From Planctomycetota bacterium (GTDB lineage: Bacteria; Planctomycetota; Phycisphaerae; UBA1845): 41,389 nt of DNA. Where the stretch lies: assembly GCA_016860685.1 (NCBI GenBank), contig BOJX01000016.1:1-41389 (forward strand). The letters run 5' to 3'. Below are positions 21,445-30,202 of this stretch, one piece after another (positions within the stretch are counted from its first letter, which is position 1; each line of letters starts with the position of its first letter). Made by a program: the position numbers and the translations under genes. The notes under the pieces were generated by a model that did not search any database, was not told where the DNA came from, and was given only the letters and a program-made list of their open reading frames with translations.

Positions 21445-23481
21445 TCACGCGTAACTGTGCAGACCGCTGATGATGAAGTTGATGACGATCCAGTTGAACA
21501 TCATCGTCTCGAAACCGAAGATCGCCAACACCGCCGTCCAGAACCCCTTGTCCCGCACCTTCAGCCGAACGTGGACCAGCACGAGAAAGATGATGAACGT
21601 GTTCAATGCGAACACTTCCTTCGGATCCCACCCCCACGGTCGGCCCCAGGAATGATCCGCCCAGATCGCCCCCATCACGATGCCCGCCCAGAGCATGATG
21701 AACGCAAGCTGAAGCGTCACCATCGTCGCCGCGTCGAACACCTGCGCGGCGGACGGCGCGCTGCTCCTCAGAAAAGCGTTCGCCTTCGGCCCGGACGCCA
21801 GCAGCGCCGACGGCGATCCGAAGAAACCGAGTTCGGTGTCCTTCACCACGGCGCCGCGCGTTCGTGCATCCAGCACCTCGAACACGAGGATCGTCGCCGA
21901 AACCCCGAACAATCCGACCACCACCCACGGCGCCAGATCCGCGCTCGCCGCCGCGGAGAACCCGCAACGCTCCAGCAGCCCCGCCCAGAACGACCGGCGC
22001 AGGTCGTACGCCTGAGGGTTCAGGATCGCCAGCAGCACCTGCCACCCGGTGACATTTACCGCCGCCAGCGCCGCCGGCGCCAGCAGCAGACGAAGCTTCG
22101 ACGTCTCCCCGCCGTCCCACAACGCACACCACCGCTGTCGCAGAAAAAGCAGTGCGGTCACCGCCGCCAGCCCGATCACCGCGTAGCTCCAGATGATCAC
22201 GTTCGTGTGAATGTACAACCAGATGTCGTGCAGCGCCGGCATGATGTTGTTCAACGAGGAGTCCAGCGTCGCCGGCATCAGGTACACCGACATCAGCGCC
22301 GCCATCGAGACCACCGCCGACCCCAACGCGAAAAGATTCTTCATCGCCGACCGTCGCGCCACGAACTCCAGAATCAGCGCCAGTACGCCCCCGAACCACG
22401 CCGACGTCGTCACCGCCTCGAACATGTTCGCGTTCGGCCAGCGCCCCGACACGTACCACCGGATCCCCACCGACGCCGTCTGAAGCAAGAACGCGATCCC
22501 GAAGATCGCCAGACCCAGCTTCCTCGCCCCTTCCCAGCGGTTGATCACCGCCACCAGCAGCGGAATCACCGACAGCAGGTACACCAGCCAGACCCATGTC
22601 ATACTGTTCAACCGGAAGTACCAGCTCTCCCACGCCAGCCGCCGCGCGTCCGGATACGCTTCCGGCGAAAGCGAACGCACCGCTGACGCCAGGCGCGACA
22701 ATTCCTTGTTCACCTCGTCCGCCTTCTCGGTCCGCCACGCCGTCGCCAGCCCCGTCCACGCGACGACAAGCTCCTGAAGCTTGTCCACCTCGACGCCCAC
22801 CGCCTTCGCCAGCGGCGACAGGTCCGCCGCCTGCGTCGACGCCTGCTCCACCACGTCCCACAACGAACTCCACGGCCGGTCCGTCGCGCCTTGTGCCGCC
22901 GGAAGAATACGAAGCTCGCCCCCCAGCACGTCCGGACGCATGATCGCCAGCGCCGTGTTGATGTCCTGCACCGGACGCGCCGTCCGCACCAGGTCCGCGC
23001 TTAATGACGCCAGCAGCGAACGCACCGCCCCGTCGCTAAGATGCTTCGGAGACAGCAGCTTCCGCGCCTGCAACCCCTCTCGCTCTCCCGGCCCGAGGCT
23101 CCCGTGCTGCTCCAGGACGTCCAGAATCTGCGCCAGCACCAGCTTATTCTTCACGTACACCGTCTCGCGGGTGCTGTAACGCTCAGGGCGGAACAGCATG
23201 TCCAGGTACGTAAATCCCTGCGACTGACCGTCGATCGTCCGCGGACCGCTGATGTAACGCATGTACGCCGCCGCGTGCGACTCGAACGAACGCAACCGCC
23301 CGTCCGCCTGCACCGCCACCTCGTGCAGCGGCGAAAGATCCACGGCCCGTGCGAACTCCGACAGCGCCGACGCTCCCGCCGACGCCTCCGCCCGACGCTT
23401 CATCCCGTAAAGCCCGCCCGCCGCGATCAGACCGCCGAACACCAGCACGTCGATCAACCGGATTCGCATTCTTCCCTGCAT
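21445..23481 (-). CDS. ccsA: Cytochrome c biogenesis protein CcsA/ResC, enlarged
   Basis: This 678-residue membrane protein is the heme-handling half of System II cytochrome c maturation. The tryptophan-rich heme motif WGRPWGWDPKEVFA is at about 612-625, followed by VHVRLKVR. Further histidines that may ligate heme lie in HDIWLYIHTNVI and the C-terminal SGLHSYA. Typical CcsA has 300-400 residues. Here a first helix (10-26) is followed by about 240 extra periplasmic residues, and a further insertion lies between about 470 and 560. GGGAG lies nine bases before the ATG at 23481. An ATG at 23469 with AGGGA close by is an alternative. It follows the resB gene on the same strand, and the pair forms the heme channel and ligase. 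Confidence 0.9.
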   Translation of the reverse strand: MQGRMRIRLIDVLVFGGLIAAGGLYGMKRRAEASAGASALSEFARAVDLSPLHEVAVQADGRLRSFESHAAAYMRYISGPRTIDGQSQGFTYLDMLFRPERYSTRETVYVKNKLVLAQILDVLEQHGSLGPGEREGLQARKLLSPKHLSDGAVRSLLASLSADLVRTARPVQDINTALAIMRPDVLGGELRILPAAQGATDRPWSSLWDVVEQASTQAADLSPLAKAVGVEVDKLQELVVAWTGLATAWRTEKADEVNKELSRLASAVRSLSPEAYPDARRLAWESWYFRLNSMTWVWLVYLLSVIPLLVAVINRWEGARKLGLAIFGIAFLLQTASVGIRWYVSGRWPNANMFEAVTTSAWFGGVLALILEFVARRSAMKNLFALGSAVVSMAALMSVYLMPATLDSSLNNIMPALHDIWLYIHTNVIIWSYAVIGLAAVTALLFLRQRWCALWDGGETSKLRLLLAPAALAAVNVTGWQVLLAILNPQAYDLRRSFWAGLLERCGFSAAASADLAPWVVVGLFGVSATILVFEVLDARTRGAVVKDTELGFFGSPSALLASGPKANAFLRSSAPSAAQVFDAATMVTLQLAFIMLWAGIVMGAIWADHSWGRPWGWDPKEVFALNTFIIFLVLVHVRLKVRDKGFWTAVLAIFGFETMMFNWIVINFIISGLHSYA

Positions 23482-23654
23482 GTCACGACGCTCCCACCCT
23501 CGTCTAACCGCGACGAACTCAACCGCTCCTGGTCCGAACCGTGCCCGCAATCGAGCGTGGCTCGGTGCGCAGTGCGCGGGTCACCGATCTGACGAGCATC
23601 GCCTCTCGGCGCGGCTTGTTTCCCCTCACCAGTTCAGCCGTCCCGTCTCTCGCC

Positions 23655-26069
23655 TCACACCCCGACCGGCTCCGCGATCCGCTCCTCGCGCGTTTCCGCC
23701 TCCTGACGCTCGCCGCGCGCCGCCGCCGACGCCACCTGCCGCCGCGCCTTGATCCGCGGCTTCACGTAGAACGCAAAAATCATCCCCGCCACGCTCAGGC
23801 AGCAACCCGCCAGCATGATGTTCACGCCGTTGCGGTTGCCCACGCCCAGCACCGTGTAATTCATCCCGCTGCCCAACTGCCCGCGCAGCGGCGGATCCCA
23901 CGCCGCCTGGTAATACCAGTACCCCCCGTATTCCGTGGGCGAATTCACGCTTACCGTCTGTGGCGCCGTCCACGCGCCCCCGTCCCAGAAACGCAGCGCG
24001 CTGCGCCAGTTCCGCACCGTCAGGCTTTGCCCGGTATATCCTCCGACGTGCGCGATCAACTCGAAATCATCCAGCGCCACCGGCGCCGGAAGACGTTCCC
24101 GCTCCCGCGAGAACAACACTTCCACCTGACGCCCCCCCTCCAGCATCACCGTCTGCGGCGCATACGGATGACGACCCGGGTACTCGTACAAAGCGCTGGG
24201 GAACGAAAACGGACTGTATCTCAGCCACGTGCTCTGCGTGGTTCCGCCGCTGGTGACGTCCAGCTTGATCATCGAGAACATGTGCCCGGCGTCCCGCGAC
24301 CGACGGGACATCGGCACGACATAAGGCTTCACCTCCGCCTGCGCCGTCAGAAGCAGCGACGTCGGAACGACCGTCACCTGCGGCGCCAGCGACAGCGCCT
24401 CCCCGATCCGCACGAAGCGACGGAAGGCGTGCGCGTCCGGTCCGTTCCACGCCGCGAACAACCGCCCGTCCGGAAGCGCCGCAAACACCAGCCCCGCCGA
24501 CGACGGCGCATAACCCACCACGATCCGCGGATCCGTCGTGCGCTCCCCGGGTGCCGGCGCCGTGTGCGGGTCGAACCCGATCCCCGGAAGGTCAAACGAC
24601 GACGACGCATCGTCCAGCACCACCCGCGTCCACTCCTTCTCCGCCGTCTTCAGATCCACCCACGCCAGCGACGCCATCCGGCCCGGAGCGATCTCCAGAT
24701 CCTCCAGCACCCGCGCAAGACGGTACGAGAACTCCGTCCCCTCGATCGCCGTCCACGGCCCGTCGTTGCCCACCATCATGTCCTGCGTCACGCGCAAGCG
24801 CTGGTTCACGCCCGCCGCGGGAACCGAAATCGTCAAATACGCTGACGAATCCGACGCGATCTCCTCCAGCGACGTCTCGTCCGGAACGTAGCGGAACTCC
24901 ACCAGCCCCCCCATCGCCTTCCGCTGCTCAGGGTGCAGCGCCAGCAGCTCCACCGGACGCGGCCGACCGCTCATCTCCACGAAGTTCAGCTTCAGCAGCG
25001 GGTTCGCCCGTGTTCCGCCTTCGCGCCACTGCCGGCGCATCTCCGCATAAGGCAGGTAGCCCGTGACGTGGAACGACGTCCCCGCCAGCCGCGCTTCCGC
25101 CGGCAACGCCACCGCCAGGTCCATCACGTCCAGCGGCAAAGGCTCGTCCGTGAACACCTGATCGCGCGACGACACGTATTCGTTGTAACGCGGCATCCCG
25201 GGCAAGGGGACTTCGACCCACTCCTTCGCCCCGACGTCGCGCACATACAGCGCCCACGAGCTTCCGACGTGGAAATAAAACTGAGGCTCGTACTCCAGCG
25301 ACAGCTTCAAATCCTCGTCCACCAGCGCCTTGCCCGTCACCTTGATCGCGCGCCCCTGCCCCGGAATCACATCCTCCGTAAACTCTGGATATCCCGTCAG
25401 GAGCTGACGCGAAAACGTCGCCCCCTGCGGCGGCTGAACCTGAACCGTCACCGCGTGCGCACGCTTCCCTGCGTCCGGACCGGACAGCAGCTTGTACTCG
25501 CTGTTCGTCTCCTGAATCGTCAGCGTGTAAAGCCCCGCCGCCGTCTGCACCGTCGTCCGGTTCTCCGGAAGAACCACCAGACCCCCCGGCGAACTCATCC
25601 CCGGCGCCTCGATCTTCAGCCACCGCCGGTACACCGGCGCCTCGCCCTCGATCTTGGTCCCGAAATAATAAACGCTCCCCGCCGCGAGAATCAGAATCCC
25701 CGCGTGGATCGTCCACACCCCGAGGTTCACCACGCGCAGCGGAATCCGACGCACTGTCACCACGAGAATGTTGACGCAGATCAGCGCCACCAGCACATCG
25801 AAAGGCCACCAGTGAAACCACTCGAACTCCGTCATTTCAAAAAAACGCTTCTGACGAAACTCGGGCATCGCGCTGCCGACCGAGCTGTAAATGAACAGCA
25901 GGATCATCAGGAAAACACCCAGCCAGACGCTGCTGAACAAGGCGACCAGCGGGTTCCTGCCACCACGCCCGCCCGCCGCAGAACGTGCGTCCTGCCGCAG
26001 ATCGAGCCCGCCCCTCGGATCAACCGGGACGGGTGACGCGGAATTCGGCGGAGGATTCGTCATATGCAT
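23655..26069 (-). CDS. resB: ResB-like cytochrome c biogenesis protein, enlarged
   Basis: This 804-residue protein is the partner of CcsA in System II, thought to hold apocytochrome c for heme attachment. A proline-rich cytoplasmic tail is followed by helix 1 (LVALFSSVWLGVFLMILLFIYSSVGS), whose SSVWLG and YSSVGS are typical of ResB. Helices near 88-107 and 113-135 (VNLGVWTIHAGILILAAGSVYYFG, with a His) follow. A very large periplasmic domain (about 140-745) and a last helix (NIMLAGCCLSVAGMIFAFYV) complete it. Ordinary ResB has 400-550 residues, so the periplasmic part is clearly expanded. GAGGT lies about ten bases before the ATG; a second ATG two codons later is possible. It likely serves the cytochromes of the oxidase cluster. 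Confidence 0.85.
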   Translation of the reverse strand: MHMTNPPPNSASPVPVDPRGGLDLRQDARSAAGGRGGRNPLVALFSSVWLGVFLMILLFIYSSVGSAMPEFRQKRFFEMTEFEWFHWWPFDVLVALICVNILVVTVRRIPLRVVNLGVWTIHAGILILAAGSVYYFGTKIEGEAPVYRRWLKIEAPGMSSPGGLVVLPENRTTVQTAAGLYTLTIQETNSEYKLLSGPDAGKRAHAVTVQVQPPQGATFSRQLLTGYPEFTEDVIPGQGRAIKVTGKALVDEDLKLSLEYEPQFYFHVGSSWALYVRDVGAKEWVEVPLPGMPRYNEYVSSRDQVFTDEPLPLDVMDLAVALPAEARLAGTSFHVTGYLPYAEMRRQWREGGTRANPLLKLNFVEMSGRPRPVELLALHPEQRKAMGGLVEFRYVPDETSLEEIASDSSAYLTISVPAAGVNQRLRVTQDMMVGNDGPWTAIEGTEFSYRLARVLEDLEIAPGRMASLAWVDLKTAEKEWTRVVLDDASSSFDLPGIGFDPHTAPAPGERTTDPRIVVGYAPSSAGLVFAALPDGRLFAAWNGPDAHAFRRFVRIGEALSLAPQVTVVPTSLLLTAQAEVKPYVVPMSRRSRDAGHMFSMIKLDVTSGGTTQSTWLRYSPFSFPSALYEYPGRHPYAPQTVMLEGGRQVEVLFSRERERLPAPVALDDFELIAHVGGYTGQSLTVRNWRSALRFWDGGAWTAPQTVSVNSPTEYGGYWYYQAAWDPPLRGQLGSGMNYTVLGVGNRNGVNIMLAGCCLSVAGMIFAFYVKPRIKARRQVASAAARGERQEAETREERIAEPVGV

Positions 26070-26222
26070 GATTCTTCGTACCTCATGACCCTGCGGCGGG
26101 CGCGGTGATTTGCCGACGACCGTAACGAGCTTACGCGGCCCACCCCCGAACCCGACGCCTGCCCCGGTGTCCTATGCAAGCGGTGTACCTATCCGGTTAT
26201 TTCCGAAGGTAAAGCGCCTGCC

Positions 26223-26251
26223 CGAGCCACGGGCTTCAGCCCGCGCGATCG
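26223..26251. repeat. Intergenic hairpin repeat family 2 (copy 3)
   Basis: CGAGCCACGGGCTTCAGCCC is followed by GCGCGATCG. The core GGGC-TTCA-GCCC (26231-26242) is shared with the copy at 20845. One base in the left arm (A for G) breaks an outer pair. Confidence 0.6.
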
Positions 26252-26414
26252 TACGCCCGCCGAAGGTCCGCAAGGTTGAGGTTGAACCTGCCGATCTCCA
26301 ACCCGATTCTACCCCCGCCCGCCACGCTCGTCACGGGGCAAAACGCACTTCCAGCGGGATTTCACGCACAACCACGGAGAACCACACGCCGCACAACACC
26401 CTCGCCGCCCCTTG

Positions 26415-26462
26415 AAACGAAAAGCGGACGGCGCGGCATGATCCTCGTGCCGCGCCGTCCGC
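26415..26462 (-). terminator. Strong terminator of the OmpA-like lipoprotein gene
   Basis: A perfect 15-pair stem, GCGGACGGCGCGGCA (26424-26438) with TGCCGCGCCGTCCGC (26448-26462), encloses a nine-base loop. On the minus strand it is followed by TTTTCGTTTC. It lies 47 bases after the gene stop at 26509. Confidence 0.85.
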
Positions 26463-26508
26463 ACCGATGAAGAACCGGGGTGTTGATCCTGGACTTGCGA
26501 CCCTGTCC

Positions 26509-27384
26509 TCAGTCGCCCAGCGCCGCAAACCGAACGCCGCCCGCAAGCTCCGCGTTCAGCACGTCCCCCATCGCAAACAGCGTCCCCTGCTCAACCAGGT
26601 AAATCTCGACGCGACGGTTCTGGCTCTTCCCCGCGTCGCTGCCGTTGTCCGCGATCGGGCGGAACTCACCGTAACCCATCACGCCGACGCGCTGGCCCGC
26701 GCATCCGTATTGCATCAGCACGTCCGCCACCGCGATCGACCGATGCGCCGACAGATGCCAGTTCGTCGGGTGCCGCGTCAGCGTCTCCGACCGCTTGATC
26801 GGCGTCGTACACGTGTGCCCGACGATCACCACCTCGAATCCGCTCGCCGCCGCCGAGTTCACGATCTCCGCAAACCCGCGAAGCCCGTCCTTCGCCGAGT
26901 CGCGCACCACGTCGCTGCCCAGATCAAAAAGCAAGTCCCCCTTCCACTTCACGAACCCGCGCGTCGAGTCGAACGTGATCGCATCCGGATGTTGCGCCGC
27001 AAACGCTTTCAACGCGGAATCCAGCGGCTCGGGCAGCTTCGGCGCGCCGACGACCAGATCCCCCGCGGGCATTTTCCCGAGATCCTCCAGCGTCTTCTCC
27101 GCGAGACGGATCTTTTCGTGAAGCAGGTCGTTCTCCGCTTGCAGGCTCGCCGCAAGCTCGCGCTTCGCGTTCAGCTCATCCTCCGCCGCATCAAGCCGCG
27201 CGTTCAGCAGATCCACGCTGCTGCGGCAGTCCTGAAGCTCCTGCTCGAGGCGCTCGTTCTGCGCTGTCAAGTTGTTGTTCGCTCGCTGCGTCGTACGCAG
27301 GTCGTCCAGACTCGCGCACCCCGTCAGCATCGTCATTGCCGCCGCCAGTCCCGCGCCCGCCCGCACTCGCATCTGCCGCGTCAT
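26509..27384 (-). CDS. OmpA-family (Pal-like) lipoprotein with coiled coil
   Basis: The 291-residue product has a lipoprotein signal peptide (AAAMTMLTGC), then a long coiled coil (about 30-100; TQRANNNLTAQNERLEQELQD and on). A C-terminal OmpA peptidoglycan-binding domain follows (about 150-285). The latter shows FEVVIVGHTCTTPIK, LSAHRSIAVADVLMQYG, RVGVMGYGEFRPIADNGS and KSQNRRVEIYLV, with the Asn-Arg-Arg-Val-Glu ending of the family. It likely tethers the outer membrane or another envelope layer to peptidoglycan. GGAGG lies ten bases before the ATG at 27384. The gene stands alone and is closed by a strong terminator. Confidence 0.9.
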   Translation of the reverse strand: MTRQMRVRAGAGLAAAMTMLTGCASLDDLRTTQRANNNLTAQNERLEQELQDCRSSVDLLNARLDAAEDELNAKRELAASLQAENDLLHEKIRLAEKTLEDLGKMPAGDLVVGAPKLPEPLDSALKAFAAQHPDAITFDSTRGFVKWKGDLLFDLGSDVVRDSAKDGLRGFAEIVNSAAASGFEVVIVGHTCTTPIKRSETLTRHPTNWHLSAHRSIAVADVLMQYGCAGQRVGVMGYGEFRPIADNGSDAGKSQNRRVEIYLVEQGTLFAMGDVLNAELAGGVRFAALGD

Positions 27385-27549
27385 GATCTTTTGCCCTCCG
27401 ATGTGATCCGTCTGCCCGCCGCGCCAAGGGCGGAATGTCCCTCGAGGATTCGCCGCTGGCATAACCGCGCGCACCGGCGGCGTCAATCACCGCACGGAAT
27501 TCCCCGGCGACGTTTCAGCCTGAAGATAGACCCCGAACCCCGACGGGAG

Positions 27550-28476
27550 CTACGCCCGACGACCGAGGAAGTACGTCGCCACCCCGGACAGCGCCACCAC
27601 CAGCGCCGATCCGCCCACGAAGTACATCATGTTGTCGTAAAGAAACCGCAGCGGCGCCGGCTCCACCCCGCGAACCATCCCCACCACCGCCAGCCCGGCC
27701 ACCAGCATCACAACGACGCACGCCGCCATCACCGCGCCCATCGCGTTCGACGCCGCGTCCGGACCGTATTCCACCCGCGTCGTCGCCCGCGCCGGCGCCG
27801 CCCCCGCCGCACGCCGCGGACCCACCGGAGCGATCACCTGCTCGTCGTCCGCCGTCTCATCCGAAACCGCGTCCTCCAGGCCCGCCCGCGTCGCGTCGCC
27901 CATGTCCAGCGTCGCTTCTTCCGCCGGAACGATCTCGTCCAGAAGCTCCGCCCCCAGCGACGTGTCGTCGCTCTCCCGCGTCAGGTCGAGGATCCCCGAC
28001 CCGCTTCCGATCCCCTCAAACCCCACCGGACCCTCGCTGACATGCGTCTGCGCCAGAGGATCCACCATCTCGTCCAGCTCGTCGTCGTCGAAAACGCTCA
28101 CCCCCACCGACGGAACGACCGTGCCTTCCTTGTCCTTCTTCCCGCCCCCCCGGGTGCCCGCCCGCGTCCCGGCCGAGGTCTTTTCCTTGTCCTTCGCGGA
28201 ATCCGCGATGCTCATCACGTCGCTGCCTGAATTGAGCATCAGTTCCAGCCCGGAATCCTCTTCCGCCGGCTCCAGAACCAGCTCTCCGGTGTCCGACGAG
28301 GCCGGCGCAGACCCCTTCGCCGCCGCCAGCTTGTCCACCTCGTCCACCTTGTAATTCACCTTCCCCGCGTCGCGGAACTCCCGGATCTTCCCCTGACGCG
28401 CCATCTGCGTCAGTTCGTCCGCGCTCACGCCCAGCAGCTTCGAGGCCTCGTCCGCGCTGTAAAACATCTTCGCCAT
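27550..28476 (-). CDS. Membrane-tethered helix-turn-helix protein
   Basis: The 308-residue protein starts with a MerR/excisionase-type DNA-binding domain (FYSADEASKLLGVSADELTQMARQGKIREFRDAGKVNYKVDEVDKL, about 4-50). A long acidic, low-complexity middle (50-240) follows, including KDKEKTSAGTRAG and DDDELDEMVDPL. It ends in two membrane helices (about 246-267 and 285-305). The layout suggests a DNA-binding head held at the inner membrane by a flexible tether. Similar proteins occur in planctomycetes, but I know no tested function. The ribosome site is weak (GGCGGACG). Whether the head binds DNA or, like some HTH folds, protein cannot be decided from sequence. Confidence 0.75.
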   Translation of the reverse strand: MAKMFYSADEASKLLGVSADELTQMARQGKIREFRDAGKVNYKVDEVDKLAAAKGSAPASSDTGELVLEPAEEDSGLELMLNSGSDVMSIADSAKDKEKTSAGTRAGTRGGGKKDKEGTVVPSVGVSVFDDDELDEMVDPLAQTHVSEGPVGFEGIGSGSGILDLTRESDDTSLGAELLDEIVPAEEATLDMGDATRAGLEDAVSDETADDEQVIAPVGPRRAAGAAPARATTRVEYGPDAASNAMGAVMAACVVVMLVAGLAVVGMVRGVEPAPLRFLYDNMMYFVGGSALVVALSGVATYFLGRRA

Positions 28477-28598
28477 GTGTCGTCGTCCGCCACCCCCCGA
28501 CCCGGGCCCCCACGCCCGCGGAAGGTCGTTTTGTGTCTGCGGCGTCATCCTCCGATCGCCGCGGCGCGCCGCCGGTCAGCACCGGCCGTCATATTGAC

Positions 28599-29048
28599 TT
28601 ATTTATTACCGCCGTTCTCCGCGTTCTGAAGGTGGTACGCCCGCTGATCCTCAATCAGCCGCTCCACGTCCGCCGGCGTGATGTCGCAGACGTTGTGCTG
28701 CTCCAGATACCGGTCGTATTTCCACGACCGGGCAGCCGCCAACCTCATGCACCCCCGCTCCTTCTGGTACTCATAACACCACATCGTCATGCTGTCGACA
28801 TCCACCATGTAGACGCCGTAAACGCCGCTGGCGAGCTGCCCGCTGAACGCGAACACCCCGCGCTGCCCGCCCCCTCCGGGGCTTACCTGCGCCCACGCCG
28901 GTGACGCCACGCTCCCGTCCGTCCGAATGAACTGCCCCGCCGCGTTCAGCAGCAAACCCGCCGCAATCACCCACCACACCGGATGCGCACGCCGCACACC
29001 GTCCGCAGGTCTCACCGGATCGCCCGCTCCCCCTCTCGACATGCTCAT
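28599..29048 (-). CDS. Small membrane-anchored protein of unknown function
   Basis: The 149-residue product has a basic start, one N-terminal membrane helix or signal (HPVWWVIAAGLLLNAAGQFI), and an extracytoplasmic domain of about 100 residues. In that domain GQRGVFAFSGQLASGVYGVYMVDVDSMTMWCYEY looks like a beta-strand meander, and a helical end (DITPADVERLIEDQRAYHL) follows. No motif is recognised. It precedes the HTH-membrane gene on the same strand with 122 bases between, so both could act together. The start is chosen at the ATG before the hydrophobic segment; a second ATG two codons on is possible. Confidence 0.65.
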   Translation of the reverse strand: MSMSRGGAGDPVRPADGVRRAHPVWWVIAAGLLLNAAGQFIRTDGSVASPAWAQVSPGGGGQRGVFAFSGQLASGVYGVYMVDVDSMTMWCYEYQKERGCMRLAAARSWKYDRYLEQHNVCDITPADVERLIEDQRAYHLQNAENGGNK

Positions 29049-29191
29049 CCCGAACCTGCCTTCCCACGTTCTTTCCAACGCTGCGCGGCGGGCCGCAACC
29101 GCTCCTCTTCCCCTTCCCGATTCTAGGTTCGCACAAACCCGGAGCAAGCCCGGATTTCACAGCCACGGTCCCGCCCGCTCCGCCACAACGG

Positions 29192-29983
29192 TCACGTCAG
29201 TCCCAGCACCTCGGCCATCGAATATTGACCCGCCGGTCGCCCTGCGATCCACGCCGCCGCCCGCAACGCCCCGGATGCGAACGTGTCCCGCGACAAAGCA
29301 CTATGTCGCAGCGTCAGCGTCTCCCCCGGTCCCCCGAAATGCACATCGTGCTCCCCCACCACATCCCCCATCCGAACCGCGTGCACCCCGATCTGACCCG
29401 CCGGACGAGGTCCAACCGCCCCCTCCCTTCCCGTCACGACAAGCCCCTCCCGGCTTACGCCGCGACCCCGCGCCGCCGCTTCCACCAGCGACAGCGCCGT
29501 CCCGCTCGGCGCATCCACCTTCCGTCGGTGATGCGCCTCGACAACCTCGATATCAAACTCCGGTCCCAGCGCCGCCGCCGCACGCTCCACCAGCGACATG
29601 AGCAGGTTGACCCCGAGGCTGAAATTCGACGCCCGCAGCACCGCGATCAATCTTGCCGCCTCCCTGATCGCCCCCAGCGCCGCCGCGTCATGCCCCGTCG
29701 TCCCGATCACGATTGCAGCCCCGTCCCGCACGCAGTCCGCCAGGTGCGCCAGCGTTCCCACCGGAGAAGAAAAGTCGATCAGCACGTCGCATGCCCGCGA
29801 ACGTCGTGTCTCTAGCACCACTCCGCCACAGTCGTCTGAGGAGGGAAACATTACCGGCTTGCCCAGCCGAGGATCGCTCGCTTCCGTCAGCGCGCAGACC
29901 AACTCGAACCGCCCGTCCGCCGCCGCCAGCGCCACGACGCGCTGCCCCATCCGGCCCGAGGCGCCTGCTACCCCAAGCCGCAC
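29192..29983 (-). CDS. dapB: 4-hydroxy-tetrahydrodipicolinate reductase
   Basis: The 263-residue enzyme reduces 4-hydroxy-tetrahydrodipicolinate to tetrahydrodipicolinate with NAD(P)H in lysine and diaminopimelate synthesis. The nucleotide loop VAGASGRMGQRV is at the N-terminus, FSSPVGTLAHL and IGTTGH follow, and the catalytic signature EAHHRRKVDAPSGTAL is complete. FSLGVNLLMSLVERAA is also typical. The GTG at 29983 is preferred: GGGAGAGGGG is just upstream, the family sequence starts there, and the length is normal (about 240-275). The frame is open 28 codons further. It lies on the same strand ahead of the small membrane protein gene. Confidence 0.93.
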   Translation of the reverse strand: MRLGVAGASGRMGQRVVALAAADGRFELVCALTEASDPRLGKPVMFPSSDDCGGVVLETRRSRACDVLIDFSSPVGTLAHLADCVRDGAAIVIGTTGHDAAALGAIREAARLIAVLRASNFSLGVNLLMSLVERAAAALGPEFDIEVVEAHHRRKVDAPSGTALSLVEAAARGRGVSREGLVVTGREGAVGPRPAGQIGVHAVRMGDVVGEHDVHFGGPGETLTLRHSALSRDTFASGALRAAAWIAGRPAGQYSMAEVLGLT

Positions 29984-30107
29984 TCGCCCCTCTCCCCCGG
30001 TGTTACCCGCCACGTTCGCCTCGCCTTCCCAACCCGCGATGACACATCCCGCTTCACCTCGCCCCACCGCCCCACGCCGCGCCCGACCAGTCTACCCGAA
30101 CCTCCCC

Positions 30108-30152
30108 AAAAAAACGCCCGGCCCGGCCGCAACATGCGACCGGACCGGGCGG
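30108..30152 (-). terminator. Terminator of the CxxC-repeat protein gene
   Basis: CGCCCGG (30115-30121) pairs with CCGGGCG (30145-30151). CCGG and CGCA segments inside continue the stem with two mismatches to an ACA loop. On the minus strand seven T follow (30108-30114). It lies about 50 bases after the gene stop. Confidence 0.8.
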
Positions 30153-30202
30153 ATGACCTCGGCATCGCCTCCCGCAGGATTCCCGCGGGGCAGTCAGTCC
30201 AC

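Larger units (their letters stand above)
26070..26508. other. Intergenic region upstream of resB, with repeat and terminator
   Basis: About 440 bases without a credible gene. It holds a family 2 hairpin (26223-26251) and a strong terminator of the OmpA-like gene (26415-26462). It should also contain the promoter of resB-ccsA, but no good -35/-10 pair was found by eye. Confidence 0.5.

Noticed and set aside
21334-25821. Long frames antisense to or out of phase with ccsA and resB
   Set aside because: No motif, low-complexity composition, and full overlap with genes that show clear family signatures.
26110-26415. A 101-codon plus-strand frame upstream of resB
   Set aside because: It spans a family 2 repeat and runs up to the terminator of the OmpA-like gene, has no ribosome site and is Pro/Arg-rich.
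26467-28230. A plus-strand frame of nearly 590 codons across the OmpA-like and HTH genes
   Set aside because: Almost only Arg, His and Pro; it is the reverse complement of two real genes.
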